Shown piece by piece: positions 54,555-64,000 of a stretch of 64,000 nt of DNA. Below the pieces are notes generated by a model that was not told the DNA's origin, ran no database searches, and saw only the letters and a program-made list of their open reading frames with translations. The first letter of the stretch is position 1. Each line of letters starts with the position of its first letter. A program made the translations under genes and the position numbers. Source of the stretch: Secundilactobacillus angelensis (GTDB lineage: Bacteria > Bacillota > Bacilli > Lactobacillales > Lactobacillaceae); NCBI RefSeq assembly GCF_012641075.1, contig NZ_JAAXLJ010000006.1, positions 1 through 64,000 of the forward strand, given 5' to 3'.

Positions 54555-56123
54555 TTACAGCTTCGAAGTCAATTTAACGTCTGGATATTTGTCAGCAAAC
54601 CAGCGTTCAGCAAATTGATTTTCGAATAAGAACAACGGCTCTCCGGCCAAATCTTTCACCAGTAGGTTCCGACTAGATGACATGTGTTCATCCAATTGTT
54701 CTGGATCAATCCAACGGGCAATCTTATGGCCCATCGGTTCCATCACAACGTCAGAATTATATTCGTTCTTCATTCGAAACTGGAACACTTCAAACTGAAG
54801 TTGACCAACTGCACCCAAAATGTAGTCACCAGTTGTGTACGAGGTATACAGCTGAATGGCACCCTCTTGAACCAGTTGTTGAATACCTTTGTGGAAGGAT
54901 TTTTGCTTCATCACGTTTTTAGCCGTGACACGCACAAACAGTTCCGGGGTAAACTGTGGTAATTTTTCAAACTGCAGTTGTTTCTTGCCAGTATAAACCG
55001 TATCACCGATTTGGTAGTTACCAGTATCGTAAAGCCCAATGATATCGCCGGCTACCGCTGTTTCGACGTTTTCACGGGTATCAGCCATGAACTGTGTCAC
55101 GTTTGAAAGACGCATTGTTTTGCCAGTGCGACCAAGCGTCACGTCCATTCCCCGTTGGAACAAGCCTGAGCAAATTCGCACGAAAGCAATTCGATCACGA
55201 TGTTTAGGATCCATATTAGCTTGAATCTTAAAAACGAAGCCTGAAAATTTGTCATCAGTTGGCTCCACGTCGTCGCCTTCTTCAGTTCGATGTGCAGCTG
55301 GTTGAGGGGCAAACTTCAGGTAAGTTTCCAGGAAGGTTTTTACCCCGAAATTAGCTAAGGCTGAACCGAAGAACACCGGTGTCTGATCACCACTGGCAAT
55401 TTTGGCTTCGTCAAACTGATTACCAGCATCCTCAATCAATTCCATATTTTCCCGGGCATCTTCATACCAAGAATTGGATTTCAATGGTTCAGCATCGTCA
55501 ATATCACCGTCTTCATCAAGTGGCAAATAAGTGGTGCCGTCTTCTTTCGGGTGAAATAAAGCCACCCGGTTATCAAAACGGTCATACAGGCCCTTTAATT
55601 CTTTACCCATCCCAATCGGCCAGTTCATTGGGTAGCCTTCAATACCAAGGACTTCTTCTAGCTCAGAGATCAAATCCATTGGGTCGCGAGAATCACGATC
55701 TAACTTGTTCATAAAGGTAAAAATTGGAATTCCCCGCATTTTACAAATCTTGAACAGTTTTTTAGTTTGGGGTTCGATCCCCTTGGCAGAATCAATCACC
55801 ATGACCGCAGAATCCACCGCCATCAATGTCCGGTACGTATCTTCAGAAAAGTCTTCGTGTCCAGGGGTATCCAAAATGTTGATGCGCTTGCCCTCATAGT
55901 CAAACTGCATCACAGAACTCGTAACGGAGATACCACGTTTTTGTTCGATCTCCATCCAGTCAGACTTAGCAAAACTGCCGCTCTTCTTAGCCTTGACCGT
56001 CCCAGCTTGACGTACAACACCACCAAACAACAAGAGCTGCTCAGTAATGGTCGTCTTACCCGCATCGGGGTGAGAGATGATGGCAAACGTGCGTCGGTTT
56101 GCGACGTCTTGTGATAATGTCAT
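54555..56123 (-). CDS. prfC: Peptide chain release factor 3
   Basis: A 522-residue GTPase that removes RF1/RF2 from the ribosome after termination. G1 is [10 protein letters not shown]2 lies in [10 protein letters not shown]3 is D-T-P-G-H-E-D-F, G4 is N-K-L-D-R. The [10 protein letters not shown] insertion and the C-terminal domain IV/V distinguish it from EF-G. The start is the ATG at 56123 with AAAGGA nine bases before; the upstream ATG at 56150 overlaps the tagF-like stop. Confidence 0.96.
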   Translation of the reverse strand: MTLSQDVANRRTFAIISHPDAGKTTITEQLLLFGGVVRQAGTVKAKKSGSFAKSDWMEIEQKRGISVTSSVMQFDYEGKRINILDTPGHEDFSEDTYRTLMAVDSAVMVIDSAKGIEPQTKKLFKICKMRGIPIFTFMNKLDRDSRDPMDLISELEEVLGIEGYPMNWPIGMGKELKGLYDRFDNRVALFHPKEDGTTYLPLDEDGDIDDAEPLKSNSWYEDARENMELIEDAGNQFDEAKIASGDQTPVFFGSALANFGVKTFLETYLKFAPQPAAHRTEEGDDVEPTDDKFSGFVFKIQANMDPKHRDRIAFVRICSGLFQRGMDVTLGRTGKTMRLSNVTQFMADTRENVETAVAGDIIGLYDTGNYQIGDTVYTGKKQLQFEKLPQFTPELFVRVTAKNVMKQKSFHKGIQQLVQEGAIQLYTSYTTGDYILGAVGQLQFEVFQFRMKNEYNSDVVMEPMGHKIARWIDPEQLDEHMSSSRNLLVKDLAGEPLFLFENQFAERWFADKYPDVKLTSKL

Positions 56124-56149
56124 AGCACTATTCCTTTCCAGAATTGACA

Positions 56150-58174
56150 TTAACCGTTCTTTTCAATCTGATGAACAACGTAGTTAACAACTTTCAGAGA
56201 ACTTAAGCCGTCATCAATCGAACAAAAGCGGTTATAGAATTTCATAAACTTGGTGTCGTCACTCATGTCGGGATGTTTGAGACAATCGGCAATACCGGAG
56301 AGTAACTCACTCTCGTTATTAGCAATTTGTCCGGGAAGATCCTTCTCGTAATCGAGGTAGAAACCACGAAGTTCGTCTTTATACAAATGATAATCATACG
56401 GGTAGAAGAGAATTGGCCGCTTTAGGTAAGCGTAATCGAAGAACACCGAAGAATAATCAGTAATCAGCATATCTGAAACCAAGTACAGGTCAGAAATGTT
56501 AGGATGACTGGAGAAATCGTAGACAAAGTCCGTGTAGTCACTAATATCCATGGCGTTAGCAATTAAGTAGTGCATCCGCAAAATCAGTACGGTGTCTTCA
56601 CCAAACTGCTTCTTAAAATCATCCAAACTAAATGGTAACTCAAACGTGTACTTACCCTTTTCCGCAAACTGATTATCCCGGTACGTTGGCGCATACAAGA
56701 CAACTTTCTTATCCGTTGGAATTCCCATTTGTTCCTTCAAAGCCTTGATATCATCGGGATTAGTATTGATCAATTCATCATTACGGGGATACCCAACCTT
56801 TAAAATCTGGTTGTTAAACCCGAAAGCAGAACGGAAAATCTGGGTTGAATAATCGTTAGGCGAAATCAAAGCATCCCAACGATTTGCTTCCTTCACGAAG
56901 TTGTCGTGATACTTAGTCGTGGTGGTCCCTGGCATGGACACATTTTCAATGTCCAAACCGAGTTTCTTCAATGGCGTCCCATGCCAAGTTTGAATATAAG
57001 TCACGTAAGACGGCTTTTTGACCCAGGCAGGGAAACGGGCGTTACTAATCCAGTAAGAACTCTTTTCTAGCGTTCGAACCCATTTAGCAGTCCGACGAAC
57101 CACAAACGGAATTTGGTTTTGCTTACAGAACTTCTTTAATGACCGGTCGATGGACCAGACAAACGTAAACCCTGGGTAAAGCTCGGTGAATAGTCGATAA
57201 ATAGCGTATGGACTATCGCTCACTTGGCGGCCGCCAAAGCTTTCAAAGACGATTGTCGGCTGTTCGTAAGGTCGATGACCGGACTTGAATAACCAACGCA
57301 TCCGTTGCAAATTGACTTTATCTTGAACTGTTCGCCCAAGGTTGACCACTGTCTGCAGCTTCTGTGGCAAAGCGGCAATCTTTTCGCCCAATGAAGGCGC
57401 TGGGAACTCTTTGATCACAATCCCGTTATTGATGTTCTTTTCAATCAACACCATGCGACCGCCGGGTAAAACAGCTTGTGTCATCTGGCCTTCAAGTGAG
57501 CGGGTCAAAATGATACGCTGTTCAACTTCATGAGTCCCCACCATATACTGAACAAAAATGTCTTCGATAGAGTTAGTGGGTAAATCAGTCAGCGGAATAT
57601 TCGCAGTGAACAAGGTCTTGAGTGTGCCGGCCGAAGTTGGGTAGGCTAATTTACCACCAGATTCTCTGGTTTTTAAAATGATTTTTTGATTCTTAATGGC
57701 CTGTCCATTAATGCGGTTGTATCCCGTAATGCTGAGCGCGTTATCCGTTAAGTTGACAGAGTTGATCGTAAACTCGTCTTTTGGCTGCTGGGTATGAATG
57801 TTAAAGACAGCCATCCCTTCAGCATCGGAATTGACTTGGTAGTAACTGGTCAATGATAATTGGTGTCGGTCACTTAAGTACTCGGATTCAACCTGTAAAA
57901 TCACCTGTTCATCTGCCGTACTAAAGGCCAAGAACAATTGCCAAGCAAACTCACTTTGCCCAAAAGCTTCAAACTGTAGCTGATCAGGATCGATTTGAAT
58001 CCGAAGCAAGTTGTTATCAAACACTTTTTGAACGGGTACCGTTACCGAAGCTAAACTACTTTTTTCCAGAAACATGACTCTTAAATTGTCAAAAGAGCCG
58101 GGAACATCGATTAATTCAAATTCTAGTTCTTGTTTTTTCTTTTTTTGGTGTAACCCTGATAATATTGCACGCAC
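56150..58174 (-). CDS. CDP-glycerol glycerophosphotransferase (TagF/TagB family)
   Basis: A 674-residue protein. The N-terminal third (1-270) is a beta-rich region of unknown job with a basic start K-K-K-K-Q. The C-terminal part is the glycerophosphotransferase domain: R-Y... [18 protein letters not shown] with the catalytic His, A-P-T-Y-R-D, and [12 protein letters not shown] with the CDP-glycerol site. It would polymerise glycerol phosphate from CDP-glycerol on wall teichoic acid or a related polymer at the inner membrane. It starts at a GTG. The tagD gene that makes its substrate is close by. Confidence 0.86.
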   Translation of the reverse strand: MRAILSGLHQKKKKQELEFELIDVPGSFDNLRVMFLEKSSLASVTVPVQKVFDNNLLRIQIDPDQLQFEAFGQSEFAWQLFLAFSTADEQVILQVESEYLSDRHQLSLTSYYQVNSDAEGMAVFNIHTQQPKDEFTINSVNLTDNALSITGYNRINGQAIKNQKIILKTRESGGKLAYPTSAGTLKTLFTANIPLTDLPTNSIEDIFVQYMVGTHEVEQRIILTRSLEGQMTQAVLPGGRMVLIEKNINNGIVIKEFPAPSLGEKIAALPQKLQTVVNLGRTVQDKVNLQRMRWLFKSGHRPYEQPTIVFESFGGRQVSDSPYAIYRLFTELYPGFTFVWSIDRSLKKFCKQNQIPFVVRRTAKWVRTLEKSSYWISNARFPAWVKKPSYVTYIQTWHGTPLKKLGLDIENVSMPGTTTTKYHDNFVKEANRWDALISPNDYSTQIFRSAFGFNNQILKVGYPRNDELINTNPDDIKALKEQMGIPTDKKVVLYAPTYRDNQFAEKGKYTFELPFSLDDFKKQFGEDTVLILRMHYLIANAMDISDYTDFVYDFSSHPNISDLYLVSDMLITDYSSVFFDYAYLKRPILFYPYDYHLYKDELRGFYLDYEKDLPGQIANNESELLSGIADCLKHPDMSDDTKFMKFYNRFCSIDDGLSSLKVVNYVVHQIEKNG

Positions 58175-58189
58175 AAGTACCGACTCTCC

Positions 58190-59014
58190 TTAGTAATTAA
58201 AGATCAACTGCTGTGGCAGGTATGGCGTTAATCTCGGATTATCATTGAGATCAATAAACAAACCGGAATCAGCAGTCACCACATTCTCCAACAAACTTGC
58301 GTAGTAGGAATAGACACTATCGAAACGATCGTAGTTTTGGTAGCTGATCACTTCGTAATAGGATTGAACCTCTGAACTCTGATAAATCACGTGTTGGTCC
58401 GTATCAGTTTCAGAAACCATATCAGTAAAGGTTAATTTGGATGTCCGTCCCATGGTGTACGCCAAGTTAACAGGCTGAGTATGCCGAATAAACCGGGTCA
58501 CTAACTGTCCCTGCTGGTTCAAAAGCAATGCCTGTGATAATTGACCGTCAGCATAGCTCAAGATACCAAATTGTTCACCGGCCTGGTAAGCAGCTGATTG
58601 AACGGGCTGTTGGTTGACGAAACGGGTTTTCAGCAGTGGATTTTGGTTAACATCCTCACTGACTTCCGCCACAATTTCACCATCATTAATATAGCGAACC
58701 GTGGTCTCTTCTGAATCAAAACGGTGTGTAGGAAGCGATTCAAAATCGGCGCTAAATTGTTCACCAGCAGCGACTTCGATACCTGATTTGTCAGCCACCA
58801 AATCTGCCAACGACACAACGTTAAGTTGATCCAACCGGCTTCGTTGAAATAAGCCCTGCAGTATGCGCTGAGCACTAGCGTACTGATCAAAATGAACCAT
58901 TGCTAACACAATTGTGATTTGAATCTGGTCGTTCATCAACGATTTCACCTTTTGTTTAAAGGTCAGCTTTCTTAAACCGGCCAGAGAAGTGACCCAAAAA
59001 ATTGCTTGTTTCAT
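58190..59014 (-). CDS. Unknown protein in the teichoic-acid-type cluster
   Basis: A 274-residue soluble protein lying between tagD and the tagF-like gene and joined closely to the latter (15-base gap). I do not recognise a catalytic motif. Its middle part (R-Y-I-N-D-G-E-I-V-A-E-V, G-I-L-S-Y-A-D-G, R-F-I-R-H) has a run of beta strands that resembles the N-terminal extended beta-sheet domain of TagE/GtfA-type glucosyltransferases or their GtfB chaperones, but the Rossmann half with the sugar-nucleotide site is missing. It may be a partner of the glycerophosphotransferase, or a fragment. The similarity is a low-confidence reading by eye. Confidence 0.5.
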   Translation of the reverse strand: MKQAIFWVTSLAGLRKLTFKQKVKSLMNDQIQITIVLAMVHFDQYASAQRILQGLFQRSRLDQLNVVSLADLVADKSGIEVAAGEQFSADFESLPTHRFDSEETTVRYINDGEIVAEVSEDVNQNPLLKTRFVNQQPVQSAAYQAGEQFGILSYADGQLSQALLLNQQGQLVTRFIRHTQPVNLAYTMGRTSKLTFTDMVSETDTDQHVIYQSSEVQSYYEVISYQNYDRFDSVYSYYASLLENVVTADSGLFIDLNDNPRLTPYLPQQLIFNY

Positions 59015-59044
59015 GACGATTTAACCTCACTTTAAATTGCAATA

Positions 59045-59074
59045 AAATATCCCTAGTCGCAACTGGGGATATTT
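59045..59074 (-). terminator. Hairpin between tagD and the unknown protein gene
   Basis: AAATATCCCTAGT pairs with ACTGGGGATATTT (13 bp, one G-T) with a CGCA loop. On the minus strand a short TTTTATT follows. It may end some tagD transcripts, giving partial read-through into the next gene. Confidence 0.6.
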
Positions 59075-59092
59075 GTCGTTACATTCAACTGA

Positions 59093-59503
59093 TTATTCTT
59101 TCCAGTCAAGTCCGGCTTTAAGGCCTAAATCTTCCTTGATCTTAGTGGTTGAAATACCCTCTGTCCGAGGCAAGTAGATGACTTCGCAATAATCCTTTAA
59201 GAAATCAAACTTACCCTTCCAGTCATCGCCCATGACAAAGATATCAATGTTGTTTTCTTGAACATCTTTGATTTTTTGATCCCAGTTCTTTTCGGGAATC
59301 ACTTCATCCACGTACCGGATAGCTTCTAGAATATATTTACGATCTTCATATGATGTATAGGCCTTTTTACCCTTGATTGCGTTAAATTCATCTGATGATA
59401 AACAAACGGTTAAATGATCACCGAGAGCTGCTGCCCGCTTCAAGAGTCGGACGTGTCCCTTGTGTAATAAATCAAAGGTGCCGTACGTAATTACTTTTTT
59501 CAT
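59093..59503 (-). CDS. tagD: Glycerol-3-phosphate cytidylyltransferase
   Basis: A 136-residue cytidylyltransferase making CDP-glycerol from CTP and glycerol 3-phosphate, for teichoic acid. The H-K-G-H motif (residues 15-18) and R-T-E-G-I-S-T-T-K-I near the C-terminus are the standard nucleotide-binding sites. AGGAG precedes the ATG. It is first in the short cluster tagD, unknown gene, tagF-like. Confidence 0.95.
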   Translation of the reverse strand: MKKVITYGTFDLLHKGHVRLLKRAAALGDHLTVCLSSDEFNAIKGKKAYTSYEDRKYILEAIRYVDEVIPEKNWDQKIKDVQENNIDIFVMGDDWKGKFDFLKDYCEVIYLPRTEGISTTKIKEDLGLKAGLDWKE

Positions 59504-59623
59504 TTAAATCTCCTGCTTAACTTTTAATTTAAAGCCACTGTTTCCTAACTCGACTATAATATCATAAATTCTAACACAACAAAACCGCCCAATAGCGAAT
59601 TATTGCCTGATTTAATTAATCCT

Positions 59624-60775
59624 TCACGTTTGTGATGGTGGCTTGGATTGCTTTTCTTCTCGCTGCTCAGATTGCAGCTGCCAAATATGGTAAATATTCT
59701 CCACGATCACCTTGACCACGGCGTAGAGTGGGACGCCTAAAATCATCCCCATCAGCCCGGAAATATTACCGGCAACCATCAAAATAACAATGATCGTCAA
59801 CGGGTGAATCTTAAGTGTCCGTCCAATCACGTTAGGATAGACGAAGTTACCATCGATCTGCTGAACAACGACGGTCACGATCAATACTGAAATCACTTCT
59901 ACTAAGCCAGTTCCAATGGCAACGATCACAGCTGGTAAAACGCCAATATAGGGTCCCACGTATGGGATGATGTTGCACATCCCAGCAAAAATGCCTAGTA
60001 GTAAGCCATATTTTAATCCCACCAAGGTAAAACCAATCGAAGTAAAGGTCATAACAAACAAACACTCAATCACCTGTCCACCGATGTAATGTGATAGCGT
60101 CGCGCTCATCTGTGCCAGAATATCCATGGTCTGATCAGCGTGTTTGGGAGGCAACATCCGTCGCAGTGCTGGCATTAGCTTTTGACCATCTTTCAACATG
60201 TAAAATAACATGACTGGGACCGTTACCGCGACTATCGTCACACTTGTGGCCATGCCGATCACGGTACCCACACTGTTGGTCAGACCCGTCATAAAGGTCT
60301 TGGCATAATTAGAAAGCCCATGCTCCAGCTGAGAAGCGTAGGACTGAAAATCAACGTTTTTCAACCATTCATAATGACTGAGATGCTGGTTAAAATCATT
60401 CAGCATGCCCTGAACCATGCGCACAATGTGAGGCACATTGTTAACCAAGGTCGCCACCTGTTGAATCAGTCTCGGCACCAACCAGAATAAGCCACCAGCT
60501 AAAATGCCAAATAGCGCAAGAAATACAACCGCCGTCGACCAGGTCCGGTTCAAGCGGAAATGCCCAATCCTCACCTTTTGCAGTAGCTTAACGATTGGAT
60601 TGAGCATATAAAAGAGGATCCCAGCTAATAGGATCGGCATGAAAACCGTCCGAAAAAAGGTGCCAATGGGAGCAAAGAGAAAACCCAACTTGGTGCAGAC
60701 CCAGATCAGCGTCGCCACAACCAGAATTTCTAGTGACCAGAAAAATAATTTTGACCGCTGCATTTGATTGAACAT
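59624..60775 (-). CDS. AI-2E family transporter
   Basis: A 383-residue membrane protein of the AI-2 exporter (PerM) family, with about eight hydrophobic helices and the P-Y-V-G-P-Y-I-G and D-G-N-F-V-Y-P blocks near residues 280-320. Some members export the AI-2 signal, others act as Na+/H+ antiporters or have no known substrate, so transport of AI-2 should not be assumed. The ATG at 60775 follows GGGGGC. It is a single-gene unit; downstream I see only a weak hairpin near 59590-59610. Confidence 0.86.
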   Translation of the reverse strand: MFNQMQRSKLFFWSLEILVVATLIWVCTKLGFLFAPIGTFFRTVFMPILLAGILFYMLNPIVKLLQKVRIGHFRLNRTWSTAVVFLALFGILAGGLFWLVPRLIQQVATLVNNVPHIVRMVQGMLNDFNQHLSHYEWLKNVDFQSYASQLEHGLSNYAKTFMTGLTNSVGTVIGMATSVTIVAVTVPVMLFYMLKDGQKLMPALRRMLPPKHADQTMDILAQMSATLSHYIGGQVIECLFVMTFTSIGFTLVGLKYGLLLGIFAGMCNIIPYVGPYIGVLPAVIVAIGTGLVEVISVLIVTVVVQQIDGNFVYPNVIGRTLKIHPLTIIVILMVAGNISGLMGMILGVPLYAVVKVIVENIYHIWQLQSEQREEKQSKPPSQT

Positions 60776-60822
60776 GCCATTGCCCCCTTTCTTCTATATT
60801 ATTTATCATTATTCTATCACGC

Positions 60823-60860
60823 AAAAAGCGAGGTCGGCTCATATTGCCAACCTCGCTTTT
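60823..60860. terminator. Terminator between the DUF402 and AI-2E genes
   Basis: AAAAGCGAGGT plus CGGC pairs with GCC plus ACCTCGCTTTT, two T/A tracts. On the minus strand it ends the DUF402 gene, whose stop codon lies 16 bases before it. Confidence 0.85.
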
Positions 60861-60875
60861 ATTTAAGCAACCCCA

Positions 60876-61424
60876 TTACTTGTGACGGGAAAGCTCGAGA
60901 TAGCGTGAGTACCATAGATCAACATATTCCTTCGAGAACGGACCCTTGCGATTATTGATCCAGTCGACCAAAATCAAAACATTCGCCTTCAAGATTTTGT
61001 CAATTTCAGGCGGATACTGCCAACGACGACTAAAAGCCTCGTACTCGTCAATATCAAGCAATCGTTTTTCACCATCAGGAAAAACCTTGACGTCCAAATC
61101 ATAATCTATATACTTTAATGCTTCTTTGTCTAAGACATAGGGTGTCGCCAGGTTGCAGTAGTATGAGACCCCATTATCCCGAATCATTGCGACAACATTA
61201 AACCAATAGTGTTTATGAAAGTAAACAATTGCTGGTTCACGAGTGACCCATCGCCGCCCATCGTCTTCAATCACCAGTGTGTGGTCATTGCAGCCAATCA
61301 GGGCATTTTCGCTTGTCTTAAGTACCATCGTATCGCGCCAAGTTCGATGCAAACTGCCGTCGTGCTTATAGCTTTTGATCGTAATGAAGTCGCCTTCCTT
61401 AGGTCCTCTAGCTTCGCGCGCCAT
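60876..61424 (-). CDS. DUF402-family nucleoside tri/diphosphatase (Ntdp)
   Basis: A 182-residue protein of the UPF0374/Ntdp branch of DUF402, with [23 protein letters not shown] and [12 protein letters not shown], which hold the family's metal-binding acids. The S. aureus homologue hydrolyses nucleoside tri- and diphosphates. It stands alone with its own terminator. Confidence 0.88.
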   Translation of the reverse strand: MAREARGPKEGDFITIKSYKHDGSLHRTWRDTMVLKTSENALIGCNDHTLVIEDDGRRWVTREPAIVYFHKHYWFNVVAMIRDNGVSYYCNLATPYVLDKEALKYIDYDLDVKVFPDGEKRLLDIDEYEAFSRRWQYPPEIDKILKANVLILVDWINNRKGPFSKEYVDLWYSRYLELSRHK

Positions 61425-61515
61425 ATTAAACCCTACTTTCCAAAGTGTCGGGTATGATAATTAAATTCGCCTTTCATTATAGCAAACCCGATTACGCAAA
61501 ACAATGGTTAACCTA

Positions 61516-62340
61516 TTAACCGTCTTCTTCCATCTTTTGTTCCAGCCACTTTGAAATTAAATCGCCATCGAACCCTTTTCGGTATAGTGCCTGCCGAATT
61601 TTCAACTGCCGTTCTCTAGCTGGTTTAGCATGATAACGTCGCCACAGTTTTTCAGCTTGAGTTGCCAGTAAGTCCAACTCAGTGTCACTATCCATTTCAA
61701 AAGTAAATTCAGCTAGCACTTGGCCAACTAAATCAAAAGAGAACCCCTTTTCAACCAGACGTTGCTGTACTTTTTGACGTTGAATCTTCGGCGTTAGGCG
61801 TTGATATTGCCGCTTCAACTTCTCGACTAACTCATTCAATCGTTCAAGCTGCTCGTCTGGTTGGTAATCTTCAGCCAGTGCGTTGTCAATCAGTTCATCC
61901 TTAACGCCGCGCTGTTTTAACTGACGGCGGATCACACTGGGACCCTTATCACTAGTCCGTTTCATTGTCCGGACATAGCTATGAGAGTAATGCTCATCGT
62001 CGAGTAGTTTTTCATCGATCAACCTTGCCATTACGGGTGCAATCGTGGTTTCAGGAAGCTCCTTTTTGACTAAATAATCACTGAGTTCTTTCTCCGTACG
62101 TTGCTGATACGATAAGTAATTTAGTGCCAGCTCATAGGCTTTTGAGACATTATCTGCCGATTGCAGCGTAGCAACCATATCTTCTGTCAGTTCTGTCCCC
62201 TTCAATAATCGGTAGCGAATGAGCACATCCTCGCTGACAGGAAAGGCGTAATGACCGTTCACATAGATGTTATAACGGCCTGCTCGTTTCTGAGCTTCAA
62301 TCTTAGTAATTTGTAATTTTTTTGAAGAATCTTCTGCCAT
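61516..62340 (-). CDS. recX: RecX, regulator of RecA
   Basis: A 274-residue RecX with several tandem three-helix repeats (for example A-L-N-Y-L-S-Y-Q-Q-R-T-E-K-E-L and V-I-R-R-Q-L-K-Q-R-G-V). It binds RecA filaments and limits their activity. The ATG at 62340 has only a poor GAGAGAG ribosome site. Divergent from the flavodoxin gene. Confidence 0.93.
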   Translation of the reverse strand: MAEDSSKKLQITKIEAQKRAGRYNIYVNGHYAFPVSEDVLIRYRLLKGTELTEDMVATLQSADNVSKAYELALNYLSYQQRTEKELSDYLVKKELPETTIAPVMARLIDEKLLDDEHYSHSYVRTMKRTSDKGPSVIRRQLKQRGVKDELIDNALAEDYQPDEQLERLNELVEKLKRQYQRLTPKIQRQKVQQRLVEKGFSFDLVGQVLAEFTFEMDSDTELDLLATQAEKLWRRYHAKPARERQLKIRQALYRKGFDGDLISKWLEQKMEEDG

Positions 62341-62345
62341 GATAT

Positions 62346-62374
62346 TTCACACTCTCTCGCTGGTTTGCTATACT
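62346..62374 (+). promoter_or_regulatory. Flavodoxin promoter
   Basis: TTCACA (62346-62351), 17 bases, TATACT (62369-62374) preceded by TGC, an extended -10 box. Confidence 0.75.
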
Positions 62375-62411
62375 GAAGGTAATTCATATTTTAAGAATAG
62401 GGGCGACTTGA

Positions 62412-62858
62412 ATGGCAACTGCACGTGTTGTGTTTGCAACCATCACTGGAAATAACGAAGATATTGCCGATATTATTACTGAAAAATTAGAACAACTAGG
62501 CGTTGATGTCACGGAGTCTGAAATTTCTCAAACAGACGCTGATTCTTTTGAAGATGTCGACATCTGCGTGGTTTGTCCGTACACCTACGACGAAGGCGAA
62601 CTGCCTGAAGAAGGCATGGACTTTTACGATGACTTGGAGGACGTTGACCTTTCTGGGAAAGTCTATGGCGTTGCCGGTTCTGGTGACACCTTCTACGGTG
62701 ACGACTTCTGTGTTGCGGTAGATGCATACGGTAAAAAGCTCGCAGCTGCTGGCGCAACTCAGGGTGCTGACAATGTCAAAATTAACTTGGAACCCGAAGA
62801 CGACGACATCAAAACGTTAGATGAATTCGCCCAAAAGTTAGTTGATAAAGCTAAATAA
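62412..62858 (+). CDS. Flavodoxin
   Basis: A 148-residue flavodoxin, very acidic. The phosphate loop A-T-I-T-G-N-N-E-D-I binds FMN phosphate; the A-G-S-G-D-T-F-Y-G-D loop holds the isoalloxazine ring (Tyr). It carries single electrons at low potential, for example for ribonucleotide or isoprenoid enzymes; the partner is not in this window. It starts at the ATG at 62412, and the promoter is 38 bases upstream. Confidence 0.93.
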   Translation: MATARVVFATITGNNEDIADIITEKLEQLGVDVTESEISQTDADSFEDVDICVVCPYTYDEGELPEEGMDFYDDLEDVDLSGKVYGVAGSGDTFYGDDFCVAVDAYGKKLAAAGATQGADNVKINLEPEDDDIKTLDEFAQKLVDKAK

Positions 62859-63803
62859 TTAGTGCTTCTTACTTGAAGGTCGCTTCTTTTTCCCAGCGGA
62901 AGCCGACCTTCTTTTTGTTTGCCTTTTTTGGTGAGTCACCTTTGCTTGATTGACAATGTTTTGCATGATATCTAACTCTTCAATCTCACCCTGACGCCAT
63001 TCTTGAACGGTAGCGTTGATAACCCCACCCGCCAACAGAATGAAACCAGAAATATTCATCCAAATCAATAAAATGATGAACGTTCCCAGAGTCTGATAAC
63101 CGGTAATGTTCCGGGTAAAATAGCGAATATAAATCGAAAATCCCTGGGCAAGCACTAACCAGCCAACTGTGGTGACAAAAGCGCCGATCCAGACGTAGCG
63201 GAACTTGACCTTGGCTGAGGGCACTACCATGTACAACAGACCACTTAGTAAGAAGATAATCAGAAACGAAATCGGCCATCTTAAGCTGCCAATGAAGTCA
63301 GTAAACTGATTGGAGATATTCAGCCATGGTTTAAGATATCTCCCTAGCCATTCGCTTAAACTAAACAGAACGGCAATCGCTATGATTGAAATAATCACGA
63401 GAATAATCAAAATAAACGAAAAGAAACGGCTAATAATCGCGTTTGGCTGTTCGATACCATAGGCTAAGTTAATACTGCGCTGAAAGGCTGAAACGGCACG
63501 ACCGGCCGACCAAATAGTCACAATGATTCCTAACGACAGGGTTCCAGTACTCCCCTGCTCCAAAAAGGAACGAATAATCGGCGCCAATGTTTGGTAGACA
63601 GCGTCCGGTAAAACCGGCTCAATATACCTCAATACCCCGTTCGTATCAAAGTGCAAAAACGAAATCAAGTTCCCGGCAATCAGCATGATGGGGAAAATAG
63701 CAAGCAGCATATAGTACGACAGTACCGCCGCCGAATCATTGATATTGGCTTGGGAAAAACGATGAATAAGCTGCTTGACAAATTCTTTAAATCCAGTTTG
63801 CAT
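62859..63803 (-). CDS. YihY / BrkB-family membrane protein
   Basis: A 314-residue protein with six hydrophobic helices and the family's N-terminal N-D-S-A-A-V-L-S-Y-Y-M-L-L-A-I-F-P and W-S-A-G-R-A-V motifs. A basic tail (K-K-K-R-P-S-S-K-K-H) lies inside. Formerly called ribonuclease BN, but the family is not a nuclease; transport or envelope work is likely. It ends one base past the flavodoxin gene (tail to tail) with no clear terminator, and follows the epimerase gene by 9 bases. Confidence 0.9.
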   Translation of the reverse strand: MQTGFKEFVKQLIHRFSQANINDSAAVLSYYMLLAIFPIMLIAGNLISFLHFDTNGVLRYIEPVLPDAVYQTLAPIIRSFLEQGSTGTLSLGIIVTIWSAGRAVSAFQRSINLAYGIEQPNAIISRFFSFILIILVIISIIAIAVLFSLSEWLGRYLKPWLNISNQFTDFIGSLRWPISFLIIFLLSGLLYMVVPSAKVKFRYVWIGAFVTTVGWLVLAQGFSIYIRYFTRNITGYQTLGTFIILLIWMNISGFILLAGGVINATVQEWRQGEIEELDIMQNIVNQAKVTHQKRQTKRRSASAGKKKRPSSKKH

Positions 63804-63812
63804 GATTTAACC

Positions 63813-64000
63813 TCACAGTTGCGATTGGTGGTCTTGAATCGCCTTTAAAATACGTTCTGAAGCATGACCATCACCGTATGGATTTTTGGCATCAGCCATT
63901 CGACGGTATGCCTGTTCATCCGTCAGCAGCGTTTCCATTGCCTCCGTCACCACCGTTGGGTCCGTCCCCACTAGTTTTAACGTCCCAGCCTTAACGCCTT
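63813..64000 (-). CDS. wecB: UDP-N-acetylglucosamine 2-epimerase (partial, C-terminal end)
   Basis: Only the last 62 codons are inside the window; the 5' part lies beyond the right edge. The frame gives G-T-L-K-L-V-G-T-D, T-L-L-T-D-E-Q-A-Y-R-R-M and N-P-Y-G-D-G-H-A-S-E-R-I, the standard C-terminal end of the enzyme that interconverts UDP-GlcNAc and UDP-ManNAc for wall polymer linkage units. The stop TGA doubles as part of the ribosome site of the BrkB gene. Confidence 0.88.
   Translation of the reverse strand, partial: GVKAGTLKLVGTDPTVVTEAMETLLTDEQAYRRMADAKNPYGDGHASERILKAIQDHQSQL

Noticed and set aside
59590-59612. CAATA/TATTG hairpin as terminator of the AI-2E gene
   Set aside because: A 5-bp AT stem is too weak; the following GGCGGTTTTGTT is only suggestive.

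Overview
The window reads as chromosomal DNA of a low-to-mid GC Firmicute in the family Lactobacillaceae. The markers are the divergent ccpA/pepQ pair with ytxG/ytxH-like genes beside it, a comG operon followed by a ytxK-like methyltransferase and ackA, a clpE gene next to ptsH, an alaS T-box leader, ireB-ruvX-DUF1292, a C69 dipeptidase and a water-forming-type NADH oxidase. I cannot name the genus or species from the sequence alone. About 85% of the genes lie on the minus strand. At the left edge two promoters on the minus strand drive a typical rRNA-operon leader that runs out of the window, so the minus strand is probably the leading strand.

Layout. 1-340: rRNA operon promoters P1 and P2 and the leader (rRNA genes lie outside). 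337-2300: S1-domain RNA-binding protein, cyclophilin, DedA. 2350-6500: a tightly overlapping operon (phosphoesterase, 5'-nucleotidase, YutD, HAD phosphatase, DUF1461 membrane protein). 6650-9500: amino acid permease and acetate kinase. 9520-14070: methyltransferase and the complete comGA-GG pseudopilus operon, including a 54-residue comGG. 14230-16720: long hairpin repeat, YebC, double-CPBP membrane protein. 16820-20350: ccpA with an autoregulatory cre site, pepQ, YtxH and DUF948 envelope proteins. 20500-24600: MscS channel, CBS/c-di-AMP protein, phosphodiesterase, RdgB, glutamate racemase, YslB. 24670-32000: trxA, mutS2, zapA, DUF1292, ruvX, ireB, T-box-controlled alaS. 32000-40060: cshB, nrnA, dinB, yajC, tgt, queA, ruvB, ruvA. 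40250-43800: LPXTG remnant and a three-gene glycolipid operon. 44150-48580: orphan ptsH, clpE under CIRCE/CtsR control, MucBP-like protein. 48590-54470: second long hairpin repeat, Ca2+-type P-ATPase, dipeptidase, nox. 54550-59500: prfC and a glycerol-phosphate wall-polymer cluster (tagF-like, unknown, tagD). 59620-64000: AI-2E family transporter, DUF402 phosphatase, recX, flavodoxin, BrkB, and the C-terminal end of a UDP-GlcNAc 2-epimerase.

Most of the window is conserved housekeeping sequence. I see no prophage, insertion sequence, CRISPR array, toxin-antitoxin locus or tRNA gene. The observations most worth following are a two-copy family of long hairpins with conserved outer arms and unrelated inner stems (14234-14344 and 48593-48704), the clpE promoter carrying both a CIRCE-like element and a CtsR box, an HPr gene with no Enzyme I gene after it, a fusion of two CPBP protease domains, a MucBP-like protein with no export signal, and a stand-alone protein of unknown function inside the teichoic-acid-type cluster. 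I did not find a convincing wholly new multi-gene system.
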